Assembly: GCF_037094495.1 (NCBI RefSeq)
Contig: NZ_CP146612.1
Span: 930,001 to 994,000, forward strand
Reading direction: 5' to 3'
Length of the DNA stretch: 64,000 nt
Source of the DNA: Dehalogenimonas sp. W
GTDB lineage: Bacteria; Chloroflexota; Dehalococcoidia; Dehalococcoidales; Dehalococcoidaceae
In this document: positions 52,612 through 61,129 of the stretch, piece by piece
Numbering within the stretch: position 1 is the stretch's first letter
Layout of the letters: every line of letters starts with the position of its first letter
Notes under the pieces: model-generated
Seen by the model: the letters and a program-made list of their open reading frames with translations, nothing else
Databases searched by the model: none
What the model was told of the DNA's origin: nothing
Translations under genes and position numbers: made by a program

Positions 52612-53217
52612 ATGACCGATGATAATATTGGCTCCGAGGAGTACATTAACGTGCGCTTACAGCAATACGACCCTCCGAAATCAATTCCCTATACCCGACT
52701 TTTGGATTCCGTGGTACGCGGCTTTGCCGAAATCAGGAAGCCGGAAGACATTATCAGGGTTCTGGGTGCGGATTATCTGACGGATATCACGCATACTCCG
52801 GAACTTGAAGGCGGGGCGGGCATCAGGCTGTATGATGGCGGTGATGAACGGGTATATCAGTTCAAGGAAACCGATGACCGGGGCGGCACCCTTGATGTTG
52901 TCTTTAACCACGGCCGGCTTGAGAGTTTCAGCGCCCGGTTATATTTTTCCGGTATGTGGGGCAAGCTCCGGGCGACTGCGTATTCCAGTTTGAGATTTGC
53001 CCGGTTAATCCACGGCTATGTCGGCCGAAGCAATGTCCGCTATGACGACACAACCCATTACTTTTATTGTTACCGCGACGGGCTCATAATCAGTTATACC
53101 CACCAGTTGGAACTGGGCCTGCCGTCCCTAAGTACCTATATCGTCAGTCGTCAGGATTGCGGCCACTGCGCGGTTGGGGAAGAACGGCGGCAGCTTGCAG
53201 TATGCTCCTGCTGCTGA
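52612..53217 (+). CDS. Hypothetical protein with cysteine-rich C-terminus
   Basis: This protein of about 201 residues (ATG at 52612, or TTG at 52600) matches nothing I know. It is soluble, mostly alpha/beta in character, with many charged residues and a C-terminus that holds DCGHCAV and ends CSCC, so it may bind a metal or form disulfides. It has a terminator directly after it and no close partner; polA begins 61 nt downstream. Confidence 0.7.
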   Translation: MTDDNIGSEEYINVRLQQYDPPKSIPYTRLLDSVVRGFAEIRKPEDIIRVLGADYLTDITHTPELEGGAGIRLYDGGDERVYQFKETDDRGGTLDVVFNHGRLESFSARLYFSGMWGKLRATAYSSLRFARLIHGYVGRSNVRYDDTTHYFYCYRDGLIISYTHQLELGLPSLSTYIVSRQDCGHCAVGEERRQLAVCSCC

Positions 53218-53238
53218 ATCAAGCTGGAAACATCTAAA

Positions 53239-53262
53239 AAAACCGCCTTGAATGGCGGTTTT
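53239..53262 (+). terminator. Terminator between hypothetical gene and polA
   Basis: AAAACCGCC (53239-53247) pairs with GGCGGTTTT (53254-53262) around TTGAAT. The right arm ends in a short T run. It lies immediately upstream of the polA -10 box. Confidence 0.8.
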
Positions 53263-53266
53263 CTGT

Positions 53267-53272
53267 TATAAT
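53267..53272 (+). promoter_or_regulatory. -10 box 6 nt before polA start (leaderless)
   Basis: TATAAT at 53267-53272 is followed by six bases and the ATG at 53279. There is no space for a ribosome binding site after the predicted transcription start. Confidence 0.5.
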
Positions 53273-53278
53273 TCGGGT

Positions 53279-56011
53279 ATGAATACGCCGCTTCTTGTCA
53301 TCTTTGATGCCTCTGCACTGGTCCACCGTGCCTTTCATGCTTTCAAGTATAGCCGGCAGTTAACTGTCAGTAAAACCGGCGAGGTTACCAGTGCTGTTTT
53401 TGGTTTTACCAATATCCTGCTCAAGGTACTTGCTGACCTCAAGCCCGATTATTACGCTATTGCCTTTGACCGCAAGGGGCCGACCTTTCGGCATGAGTTA
53501 TCGGATAAATACAAAGCTCACCGGCCGGAGACCGCGCCGGAGCTGATCGCGCAACTGGGCCGGGTGCGGCAAATGGTGGAGGCCTTTGATATTCCGATAT
53601 TTGAACAGCAGGGCTATGAAGCTGATGATTTGATCGGGACACTGGCCGGCTGCGCCGTCAGGGCCGGGACCAGGGTCATCATCGTTACCGGAGATGCCGA
53701 TGCCATGCAGTTGGTCAACGATGATATCAAAGTCCTTTATCCCAAACCGGGCGGGACATTTTCCGACACCAGATTGTTTGATGCTGAAGCTGTGAACGAG
53801 AAATTTGGCGTGCCGCCGTCCCTGGTAGCGGCTTACAAAGCTCTGGTGGGTGACACCTCGGATAATATCAAAGGGGTGCCGGGCATTGGTCAGAAGACAG
53901 CGGTTAGACTGCTGAACGACTATGACGGTATTGACGCTATATATGAGAATATTGAGCTGATTCGGCCGGAAAAACTGAGGGAAACGCTCCGGCGGGAGGA
54001 ATCCGCAGCTCGTCAAAGTTTGACGCTGTCCACTATTGTGACCGACCTTCCGGTGGATTTTAAGCTGGAACAGTGCCATGCCGGCCGTTTTAACCGTGAA
54101 AAAGTCGTGCCGCTGTTGCGGGAACTGGAGTTTACCTCTTTAATCAATCGGCTGCCGCAACCGCCTTCGGCCAGTGCCTCTGCGGAGGTGCCGTCGGTAC
54201 TGCCGCCGCCGGAAATTGACTGTCGTTATCAGCTGGTTGATACGCCGGAGCAGCTGGCGGCCCTGGCGGCGCGGCTGACTGAAGCCGGGCGGTTTGCCTT
54301 GGACACCGAGACCACGGGATTAGACACAATGACGGCCGAGCTGGTCGGTCTCTCAGTAGCGCCCGCGACCGGCGAAGGTTATTACCTGCCGGTAGGCCAC
54401 CTTGAAGCTGTCGGTCGGCAATGGTTGATTTCCGAGCTTTCAACCGCCCTGGATCCGGTTTTAGCCGATCCCAATATCAAGAAAATCGCTCACAACGCCA
54501 AGTACGACCTGCAGATACTCAGGCGGGCGGGTTTTACTGTAGCCGGGCTGGATTTTGATACCATGCTGGCGGCTCATTTGCTGGGAGAGAAGTCGTTATC
54601 GTTAAAAGGGCTGGCCTTTAGTCGTCTGGGAGTAGAGATGACGCCGATCACCGCGCTGATCGGCGAAGGAAAAAGGCAGATATGTATCTCACGGTGTGAC
54701 CTCAAGGAAACCGCTGATTATGCCTGCGCCGACGCCGACATGACCTTCCGGCTGTATGAGTTGCTGGCGCCGGAATTGGAACGGGAAAATCAGTCCCGCT
54801 TATTCCACGAGGTAGAGATGCCGCTGGTGCCGGTCATCATGGATATGGAAAGTGCCGGTATCACCCTTGATACCGGCCTGCTGAAGGGGATGTCCGGGCG
54901 GCTGGCGGCGCAACTGGAGAAAATTGAAACCGGTATTTATGAACTTGCCGGACATCCCTTTAATATCGCCTCACCCAAACAACTGGGGGCTGTACTTTTT
55001 GATGAACTCCATCTGCCGACAGGCCGCAAAACCCACACCGGTTATTGTACCGATGCCGCAGTGCTGGACGAGCTTAAAGACCAGCATGAAATCGTCCGCC
55101 TGATTCTGGAGTACCGCACCCTGGCGAAATTGAAATCCACCTATGTGGATACTCTACCGGTGATGGTGGCTGCTGAAGACGGGCGTCTGCATACCAGTTT
55201 CAATCAGGCGCGGACGGCGACCGGGCGGCTGTCCTCCAGCGAACCAAATTTGCAAAATATCCCGGTACGCGGCGAACTGGGGCGCGAAATCCGCCGGGCT
55301 TTTACGGCACCGCCGGGACACCTGTTGTTAGCCGCGGATTATTCTCAGATTGACCTGAGGGCGCTGGCCCACCTGTCCGGTGACCGCGAGTTGATCAATG
55401 CTTTTCAGAATGACGATGATATTCATACCGCCACTGCCATGCGGCTGTACGGGCTGCCTCAGGCAGAGATTACACCAGATATGCGGCGGTTCGCCAAGAC
55501 CGTCAATTTCGGTGTGATTTACGGTATGAGCGGCTACGGGCTGGAACAGGCGACTGAACTTACCCGGGAGGAATCAACCAGATTCATTACGACCTATTTT
55601 GAGCGTTATCCCGGGGTTCGGGCGTATCTTGATGCCACCAAGGGACAGGCGCGGGCCCGCGGTTATGTGGAAACCATCCTCGGCCGGCGTCGCTATATAC
55701 CGGATATCAACGCGGCCAACCGTCAGGTACGGGAAGCGGCGGAAAGAATGGCCATCAATATGCCGGTGCAGGGTACGTCGGCGGACATCATTAAGGTGGC
55801 CATGCTGGACGTCCGCCGGGAAATGGCCCGGCAAAAACTGCAAAGCCGACTGCTGCTGCAGGTCCACGATGAACTTATTTTTGAAGTACCCCAGCAGGAA
55901 ATGTTCTTTATGTCGGAACTGGCCCCGCGCCTGATGGCCGAGGCGGTTAAACTGGATGTACCGCTTAAGGTTGATCTGAAATATGGGGCCAACTGGGGAG
56001 AGATGGAATAG
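53279..56011 (+). CDS. polA: DNA polymerase I
   Basis: This 910-residue enzyme has the 5' nuclease domain (about 1-290, ending with helix-hairpin-helix GVPGIGQKTAVRLL), a 3'-5' exonuclease domain (about 315-500) and the family A polymerase domain. The exonuclease motifs look active: FALDTETTGLD, HNAKYDLQIL and YACADADM. Polymerase motifs are ADYSQIDLRALAHLSGD, RRFAKTVNFGVIYG and QVHDELIFE. The PolA here therefore probably proofreads. It starts at the ATG at 53279; its message looks leaderless. Confidence 0.98.
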   Translation: MNTPLLVIFDASALVHRAFHAFKYSRQLTVSKTGEVTSAVFGFTNILLKVLADLKPDYYAIAFDRKGPTFRHELSDKYKAHRPETAPELIAQLGRVRQMVEAFDIPIFEQQGYEADDLIGTLAGCAVRAGTRVIIVTGDADAMQLVNDDIKVLYPKPGGTFSDTRLFDAEAVNEKFGVPPSLVAAYKALVGDTSDNIKGVPGIGQKTAVRLLNDYDGIDAIYENIELIRPEKLRETLRREESAARQSLTLSTIVTDLPVDFKLEQCHAGRFNREKVVPLLRELEFTSLINRLPQPPSASASAEVPSVLPPPEIDCRYQLVDTPEQLAALAARLTEAGRFALDTETTGLDTMTAELVGLSVAPATGEGYYLPVGHLEAVGRQWLISELSTALDPVLADPNIKKIAHNAKYDLQILRRAGFTVAGLDFDTMLAAHLLGEKSLSLKGLAFSRLGVEMTPITALIGEGKRQICISRCDLKETADYACADADMTFRLYELLAPELERENQSRLFHEVEMPLVPVIMDMESAGITLDTGLLKGMSGRLAAQLEKIETGIYELAGHPFNIASPKQLGAVLFDELHLPTGRKTHTGYCTDAAVLDELKDQHEIVRLILEYRTLAKLKSTYVDTLPVMVAAEDGRLHTSFNQARTATGRLSSSEPNLQNIPVRGELGREIRRAFTAPPGHLLLAADYSQIDLRALAHLSGDRELINAFQNDDDIHTATAMRLYGLPQAEITPDMRRFAKTVNFGVIYGMSGYGLEQATELTREESTRFITTYFERYPGVRAYLDATKGQARARGYVETILGRRRYIPDINAANRQVREAAERMAINMPVQGTSADIIKVAMLDVRREMARQKLQSRLLLQVHDELIFEVPQQEMFFMSELAPRLMAEAVKLDVPLKVDLKYGANWGEME

Positions 56012-56012
56012 G

Positions 56013-56612
56013 GTGCGCTCTTTCCCTGTCATCGGTTATTTTATAATTCTGTTTTTTTTCGTGGTGCTGGCGGGATTGGCGTGGTATAGTCCGCAACCGT
56101 TTGACCGCTGGTTGTTTGAAACAGTCCAAGGCTGGCAGGGGCCGGTACTTGACCCGCTGATGCGAATGGTGCAATTTCTCGGGGAGACCGGTCCTTCAAT
56201 AGTGTTGCCGGGCATTGTTGCGGTCTGGCTCTGGGTCAGCGGTCACCGGCAAGAGGCTGTTTGGCTGACGGCGGCACTGGCGGCGGAGTCACTGCTGGCC
56301 GGCGGGTTGAAAGGCCTGATTGACCGCCCCCGGCCGAATGGCGGCGACTTCAGTTTTGTGTCCGGGCATACCGCTTATTTTACTGTCTTCAGCGGCTTCC
56401 TGTTTTTCCGGCTGAAGAAGATTGTCGCCGACACCCGGTGGCTGACCGTCTGGCGGGTTCTTCTGACGGCGCTGCTGGTTCTGACTGGTATTTCCCGGAT
56501 GTATCTGGGGGTTCACTGGCCGACCGACGTACTGGGCGGATTTATGCTGGGAGTGCTGGTGCTGATTCCGGTTTTGTGGCGGTTGAACGGCCAAGTTCAA
56601 CGGGCGATTTAA
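56013..56612 (+). CDS. PAP2-family membrane phosphatase
   Basis: This 199-residue membrane protein has the three phosphatase motifs: KGLIDRPRP, FVSGHTAYF and SRMYLGVHWPTDVLGG. Such enzymes dephosphorylate undecaprenyl pyrophosphate or lipid phosphates at the outer face of the membrane. The start is a GTG one base after the polA stop, preceded by GGGGAGAGATGG inside polA, so it is probably coupled to polA. Confidence 0.88.
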   Translation: MRSFPVIGYFIILFFFVVLAGLAWYSPQPFDRWLFETVQGWQGPVLDPLMRMVQFLGETGPSIVLPGIVAVWLWVSGHRQEAVWLTAALAAESLLAGGLKGLIDRPRPNGGDFSFVSGHTAYFTVFSGFLFFRLKKIVADTRWLTVWRVLLTALLVLTGISRMYLGVHWPTDVLGGFMLGVLVLIPVLWRLNGQVQRAI

Positions 56613-56654
56613 CCGGGGTAATTACCGGAATTATATTTAAGGCGAGGGGGAATC

Positions 56655-57467
56655 ATGCCTGAATTACCCGAAGTTGAGACGGTTACCAATGAGCTAAGGC
56701 CGTATGTTACCGGCCGGCGTATTGTTGAAGTTAAGGTTTACTGGCCAGGAACGGTAAAAGGTCATACACCGGAAGAATTTATTGCCGGTCTGGAGGGGCA
56801 AACCGTTGACGGAGTTTACCGGCGGGCTAAATATATCGTCTGGAATCTGTCCGGCGGGTTGAGGCTGTTGACCCATCTGAAAATGACCGGCTCCCTGATT
56901 GCTGCGGCGCCGGGAAGTGACGCGCCGCCGTATAACCGGGTGGAACTAACGCTCGACGATGGCCGGAAAATCTATTTCAGGGACCCGCGGAAGTTCGGCC
57001 GAATGAAACTGATTGCGGGGATCCGCCCTCTGGATGAACTGGGGCCGGAGCCGCTGGAGCCAGCATTTACCGCCGGGGTTTTTGAGTCTATTTTAAAAAA
57101 ACGTAAAAGCCCCATCAAGCCGACGCTGCTGGACCAGACGCTGATCGCCGGTATCGGTAACATGTATGCCGATGAATCATTGTATGAGGCGAGAATTCAC
57201 CCGCTTCGGGCGGCTGACAGCCTGACAGGCGAGGAGTATCGCACGCTGCACCAGGCTATCCAGCATATTCTCCAGGCGGCCATTGACAGCAAGGGTGCCA
57301 GTATCTCCAATTACATCCGCCCCGGCGGGGAACTGGGGCACGCCCACTTTGCCTTTAAGGTCGCCCATAAGCGCGGAGAACATTGTGACCGCTGCGGCAC
57401 GCTGCTGGAGCGGATTGTCGTAAGAGGCCGGGGCACCTACCTTTGTCCTTCCTGTCAGCAGTTATGA
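56655..57467 (+). CDS. mutM: Formamidopyrimidine-DNA glycosylase
   Basis: This 270-residue repair glycosylase removes oxidised purines such as 8-oxoguanine and nicks the strand. It starts with the catalytic PELPEVETV (proline 2 being the nucleophile). The QTLIAGIGNMYADESL helix-two-turn-helix region and the C-terminal zinc finger CDRCGTLLERIVVRGRGTYLCPSC (split here) are complete. It overlaps the next gene by ATGA. Confidence 0.98.
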   Translation: MPELPEVETVTNELRPYVTGRRIVEVKVYWPGTVKGHTPEEFIAGLEGQTVDGVYRRAKYIVWNLSGGLRLLTHLKMTGSLIAAAPGSDAPPYNRVELTLDDGRKIYFRDPRKFGRMKLIAGIRPLDELGPEPLEPAFTAGVFESILKKRKSPIKPTLLDQTLIAGIGNMYADESLYEARIHPLRAADSLTGEEYRTLHQAIQHILQAAIDSKGASISNYIRPGGELGHAHFAFKVAHKRGEHCDRCGTLLERIVVRGRGTYLCPSCQQL

Positions 57468-58372
57468 GCGATTGGGTTCTGATTGCCGTTCTGGGTACGG
57501 TGACGCTGGGTGCGGTGAATGTCCTTGACAGCCATCTTATCGGCCGTCGCCTGCCGTCGCTGCGGGCCTTTCTGTTGCCGGCCAGTACTTTTATTCTGCT
57601 CTTGACGCTGGTGGTCATGTTTTTGGCCCCTTTGCCGGTCGGGGTCAGCGGCGGAACGCTGGCAGCGGCGATTGCCTCCGGAATCATCAGGGCGATATCC
57701 ATTGTGCTGCTGTTGAATATCTATCGCTCAGAGGAAGTGTCCTGGGCGGTGCCGGTGTATCATACCTATCCGGTATTTGTGGCGCTGATGGCGGTGCCGT
57801 TTCTGGGCGAATCACTGGGTCTGCTGCAATGGCTGGCCATCGGTGTCATGGTCAGCGGGACGCTGCTAATCGCTATTCGCCGCAACGCAGCCGGCGGGAT
57901 TCGCTGGCTAGGCAGGCCATTGTTGCTGCTTCTGGCGGCGGCCTTGTTAAATGCTGTGGCTGATGTGACCGGAAAATACGCGCTGGGGGAAATTTCCTTC
58001 TGGAATATGTACTGGATCGGTTCGTTGTGCCTGGTGGTCATGTTCCTGGGTTTTTCATTACGGCGTTCAGTGCTTCGTGAGGTACTAGCCCTGCCTCGCC
58101 TCGGCCGGCTGGGTGCGCTGATGGTGTTCAATGAAACACTGGCTATGGTTGGAATTCTGCTGGTGTTTCAGGCGATGGCTCTGGGGCCGGTTTCGCTGGT
58201 GTCGGCCATAACCGGTGCCCGCCCAATATTTGTCTTTTTCCTGGCGCTGGCGATTAACCGGCTGTTGCCGGGGTCGCTGTTGCGGGTGGATACAGGCCGG
58301 CGGGCGGTGCTGCTGCGTCTGGCGGCGACGCTGCTTATTGGGATCGGTATCGCGTTGATCTATCTGGCTTAA
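57464..58372 (+). CDS. EamA/DMT-family transporter
   Basis: This 302-residue membrane protein has ten hydrophobic segments in two similar halves, the EamA pattern; conserved-type pieces are VPVYHTYPVFVALMAVPFLGE and the later VSLVSAITGARPIFVFFLALAI. The ATG at 57464 overlaps the mutM stop, so a longer frame from 57443 is unlikely. Substrate unknown; drug/metabolite exporters of this family are diverse. Confidence 0.85.
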   Translation: MSDWVLIAVLGTVTLGAVNVLDSHLIGRRLPSLRAFLLPASTFILLLTLVVMFLAPLPVGVSGGTLAAAIASGIIRAISIVLLLNIYRSEEVSWAVPVYHTYPVFVALMAVPFLGESLGLLQWLAIGVMVSGTLLIAIRRNAAGGIRWLGRPLLLLLAAALLNAVADVTGKYALGEISFWNMYWIGSLCLVVMFLGFSLRRSVLREVLALPRLGRLGALMVFNETLAMVGILLVFQAMALGPVSLVSAITGARPIFVFFLALAINRLLPGSLLRVDTGRRAVLLRLAATLLIGIGIALIYLA

Positions 58373-58395
58373 TAAATATCTGGAGTGAACAAAAT

Positions 58396-59088
58396 ATGAA
58401 AACAGTCGGTCTTCTGGGGGGCATGAAATGGGAGTCAACCGGACATTATTACCGGTTGATTAACGTCGGTGTGTCTCAGCAAGCCGGAGGCACTCATTCT
58501 ACCAAAATATTTCTGGGCAGTTTTGATTTTGACGAAATTGAGCGGCTGCGCACCGTCGGTCAGCGGGCTGAGGCGGTGGCTTTATTGTCGCGGGCGGCCG
58601 ATTCTCTGAAGGGAGCGGGGGCGGATTATCTGGTTATCTGCGGCAATGAGATGCACTCTATGGCAGATGATATGACAACGCCCTCTGCCGCTTCACTGCT
58701 GCGTATTACCGATGCGGTGGGTGAAGCGTTGCAACAACAGGGATTGCGGCGGGTGGGGTTGCTGGGCCCAGGATTTTTTGTCAGTGAAGCCCTGGACCGA
58801 CGCCGGCTGGCCGAACAGTTTAATCTTGAAACGTGCCTGCCGGAAACTGCTGACCAGCGGGTAATTGATGGCATTATTTGTGATGAGCTGGCTCACGGTG
58901 TTATCAATGACACCTCCCGCCGCACCTGTTTGGCCGTCGCTCAAAAATTGATCAATCAAGATCTGGAAGGTCTTATTCTGGGGTGTCCGGAACTCACGCT
59001 TATCATAACCTCCGAGGATGTCGCCGTACCGGTATTTGACTCGTTGGAAGTGCATGCCGGGGTAATAGTGAAGCGGTTGACCGTGTAA
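58396..59088 (+). CDS. Aspartate/glutamate racemase family protein
   Basis: This 230-residue protein belongs to the cofactor-independent Asp/Glu racemase family (YgeA-like). It begins KTVGLLGGMKWEST and has the two catalytic cysteines in VICGNEMH and ILGCPELTLI. It probably interconverts D- and L-aspartate or glutamate. Clear GGAG 11 nt before the ATG. It follows the EamA transporter with 23 nt between, which suggests a shared transcript. Confidence 0.9.
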   Translation: MKTVGLLGGMKWESTGHYYRLINVGVSQQAGGTHSTKIFLGSFDFDEIERLRTVGQRAEAVALLSRAADSLKGAGADYLVICGNEMHSMADDMTTPSAASLLRITDAVGEALQQQGLRRVGLLGPGFFVSEALDRRRLAEQFNLETCLPETADQRVIDGIICDELAHGVINDTSRRTCLAVAQKLINQDLEGLILGCPELTLIITSEDVAVPVFDSLEVHAGVIVKRLTV

Positions 59089-59105
59089 AACCAGTGCCGT
59101 TGTAC

Positions 59106-59134
59106 TTGACAGCCAGCTCCGGAAAGTTCAGAAT
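59106..59134 (+). promoter_or_regulatory. Promoter of rpsU
   Basis: TTGACA (59106-59111), 17 bp, and CAGAAT (59129-59134). The -35 box is perfect and the -10 matches at 4 of 6. Confidence 0.6.
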
Positions 59135-59191
59135 AAGATGTTGTCCTTTCAGGATGATACTTATTCCCAGATAGGAAGTAGGTGATTCTTT

Positions 59192-59395
59192 TTGACCGAA
59201 GTCAGACCGGAATATAATGAAAGTTTTGAAGGTATGCTCAAGCGGTTCAACCGTAAGGTTCAGCTTGATGGCATTATCCGCGAATCCCGCCGGCGTGCCC
59301 GTTTTGAAAAACCGCTAACCCGGCGCAAGCGTAAGGAAACAGCTACCCGGCGCGCTGCGATCAAGGCCGCCCGCAAGGTAGCAGGCCGAAGATAG
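59192..59395 (+). CDS. rpsU: 30S ribosomal protein S21
   Basis: This 67-residue, strongly basic protein matches S21: ESFEGMLKRFNRKVQLDGII, then RESRRRARFEKPLTRRKRKE (adjoining). It binds the small subunit near the anti-Shine-Dalgarno region. It starts at a TTG with AGGAAGTAGG upstream. It has its own promoter and terminator. Confidence 0.96.
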   Translation: MTEVRPEYNESFEGMLKRFNRKVQLDGIIRESRRRARFEKPLTRRKRKETATRRAAIKAARKVAGRR

Positions 59396-59418
59396 GTTTA
59401 GCTTAACAGGAAAAATCC

Positions 59419-59447
59419 GAAGCCCCCGCTTTAGAAGCGGGGGCTTC
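59419..59447 (+). terminator. Terminator after rpsU
   Basis: GAAGCCCCCGC (59419-59429) pairs with GCGGGGGCTTC (59437-59447) around a 7-nt loop. No T tract follows, so efficiency is uncertain. Confidence 0.75.
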
Positions 59448-59529
59448 GCCAGTTCCAAACCCCGCATTTTTGGTTTTGTAGCTGCGGACATGATATAATG
59501 CCAACTCAGTTTGTCAGGAGAAAAATAAC

Positions 59530-59664
59530 ATGGTGAAACAGGCCGAAATGGACAAGAAACCGGTGGAACTCAAGACATTTATTGAGAACGTCAATAAAAA
59601 AGACAAGGTCAGTGGTCACAAGATCCACTTTGCCTTCTGTAACCGCAAACGCAAAGGCGGCTAG
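59530..59664 (+). CDS. 44-residue hypothetical protein
   Basis: This small gene encodes a lysine-rich peptide beginning MVKQAEMDKKPVELKTFIEN and ending with HFAFCNRKRKGG. A GGAG ribosome binding site lies 9 nt before the ATG, a TATAAT box lies at about 59493, and a strong terminator follows the stop, so it looks like a complete transcription unit. I do not recognise a family. The basic tail suggests nucleic acid or ribosome binding, which is inference. Confidence 0.65.
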   Translation: MVKQAEMDKKPVELKTFIENVNKKDKVSGHKIHFAFCNRKRKGG

Positions 59665-59693
59665 TTCAACCCGCTGGTTTCACAAGTTACAAT

Positions 59694-59725
59694 AAAACCC
59701 ATCGCGAAAAAAGCGATGGGTTTTT
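59694..59725 (+). terminator. Rho-independent terminator after small gene
   Basis: AAAACCCATCGC (59694-59705) pairs with GCGATGGGTTTT (59713-59724) around a GA-rich 7-nt loop and ends in TTTTT. Confidence 0.95.
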
Positions 59726-59771
59726 CTATTATCGTGAATTATTAAGGGCTGGAAAACCTGTAACCGCCCGG

Positions 59772-60761
59772 TCAGCCCCTTTCAAACGGGTGGTCTTCAC
59801 GGTTGAAATCCGGCAGATAATAGTCCTGGGAGCTATCATCCTGCAACCAGCCGTTTTCCATTCCCAGCACGTCCAGCAGATTGATCACCCGGCGGTATTC
59901 CGCCGCATTGATGCTGCGGGACAGAAGCGGTACTTCCAAAGCCCGGTGACGGGGTGTGTACTGGGCCATCAAGCTGATTGGAACCGAGCGCGAAAGTTCA
60001 CCGGCGATCCACTTAACACTGGCTTCACTGCCGGCCAGGTCATTAGGCAGAATCAGATGCCGGATGATAAGCCCGGAAACGGCGATGTCGTCCTCATCCA
60101 GCTCCAGTTCGCCCGTCTGGCGGTACATTTCTTTAATCGCCGCCCGGGCGGTCGGCACATAATGCGGCACGTCCGAAAGCCGTGCTGCCAGATTGGAATC
60201 GGCGTATTTTAAATCGGGCAGGTAGATACTGATGACGCCTTCCAGTTCCGCCAGCGTCTCAACGTCATCATAGGCGTTGGTATTATAGACCAGCGGCAGG
60301 CGCAGTCCCTGGGGCACCGCTTCAAAGATGGCCTGCAAAATCTGCGGGATGTAATGCGTCGGCGATACCAGATTGATATTGTGGCAGTTAAGTTCATTCT
60401 GCAGGTACAGCATTCGGTTGGCCAGGCGTGACGGGGACACCTGATTGGAGCGCTGGCGGTCAGGATCCTGCGATATCTGATGGTTCTGACAGTACACGCA
60501 TCTCATATTGCAGTTGCCGAAAAAGATGGTGCCGGAACCGCGGCTGCCGCTCAGCACCGGTTCTTCGCCGTGGTGGGCGCATACTGAAGCGACAGCCACC
60601 AGCTTGCCGGCGTTGCAGGAACCGGTTTCATTCTTCAGTCGGTTGGCGCCGCAACGGCGGGGGCAGATGTCGCATTCTTCCAGCCGGGCTTCCAGCCGGG
60701 CAGCCCGGCGTTCCAGTTCGCCGGATTCGTAAAGTTCAATATAGGGTGGCGGTTGAGCCAA
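59772..60761 (-). CDS. Radical SAM protein, PflA-like
   Basis: This 329-residue protein has the radical SAM cluster motif C84-x3-C88-x2-C91 in GNCNMRCVYCQNH. An N-terminal cysteine set (C30, C33, C37, C49) may bind a further cluster or zinc. The family is annotated as pyruvate-formate-lyase activating enzyme-like, but no glycyl radical enzyme gene lies nearby, so the real target is unknown. The following gene on the same strand lies upstream at 60783, 21 nt away, so the two may form an operon. Confidence 0.88.
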   Translation of the reverse strand: MAQPPPYIELYESGELERRAARLEARLEECDICPRRCGANRLKNETGSCNAGKLVAVASVCAHHGEEPVLSGSRGSGTIFFGNCNMRCVYCQNHQISQDPDRQRSNQVSPSRLANRMLYLQNELNCHNINLVSPTHYIPQILQAIFEAVPQGLRLPLVYNTNAYDDVETLAELEGVISIYLPDLKYADSNLAARLSDVPHYVPTARAAIKEMYRQTGELELDEDDIAVSGLIIRHLILPNDLAGSEASVKWIAGELSRSVPISLMAQYTPRHRALEVPLLSRSINAAEYRRVINLLDVLGMENGWLQDDSSQDYYLPDFNREDHPFERG

Positions 60762-60782
60762 AATGGTCTCCTGACGGCCTGT

Positions 60783-61058
60783 TTAGTGCCCTTTTCCCGG
60801 GAGTTTGCCTTGTTCCCTGAGGACGTGTTCAATATTGCTGCGAACCGTGGCGCAGTCGGCCTCGGTCTTTAGCGCAAGCAGTTTGACTACTCCCGGCCAG
60901 GCTTGTTCTTCAGACTCGCGGCTGATGAAGGGGACGCTACCCTTCTTAACATCGGCTTTGCGGAACATGGCCTTGTTGTCAATGGAGTCCCAGTAGGGGA
61001 TGATACCGAATTTGACCAGCCAATCCAGGGCATCCTGAGCGGTTAGCGAACTTGGCAT
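60783..61058 (-). CDS. Hypothetical protein
   Basis: This 91-residue soluble protein begins MPSSLTAQDALDWLVKFGII and shows no motif or membrane segment I recognise. It lies between gltX and the radical SAM gene on the same strand and is 21 nt from the latter, so it may be co-transcribed with it. A GAGGG sequence precedes the ATG. Confidence 0.65.
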   Translation of the reverse strand: MPSSLTAQDALDWLVKFGIIPYWDSIDNKAMFRKADVKKGSVPFISRESEEQAWPGVVKLLALKTEADCATVRSNIEHVLREQGKLPGKGH

Positions 61059-61129
61059 AGCTTAAGTTTTACCCTCCTTCTTCTAACTTCTTAACTTTAG
61101 CGTTATTTCCTTTGGAGAAGCAAGCCCGG

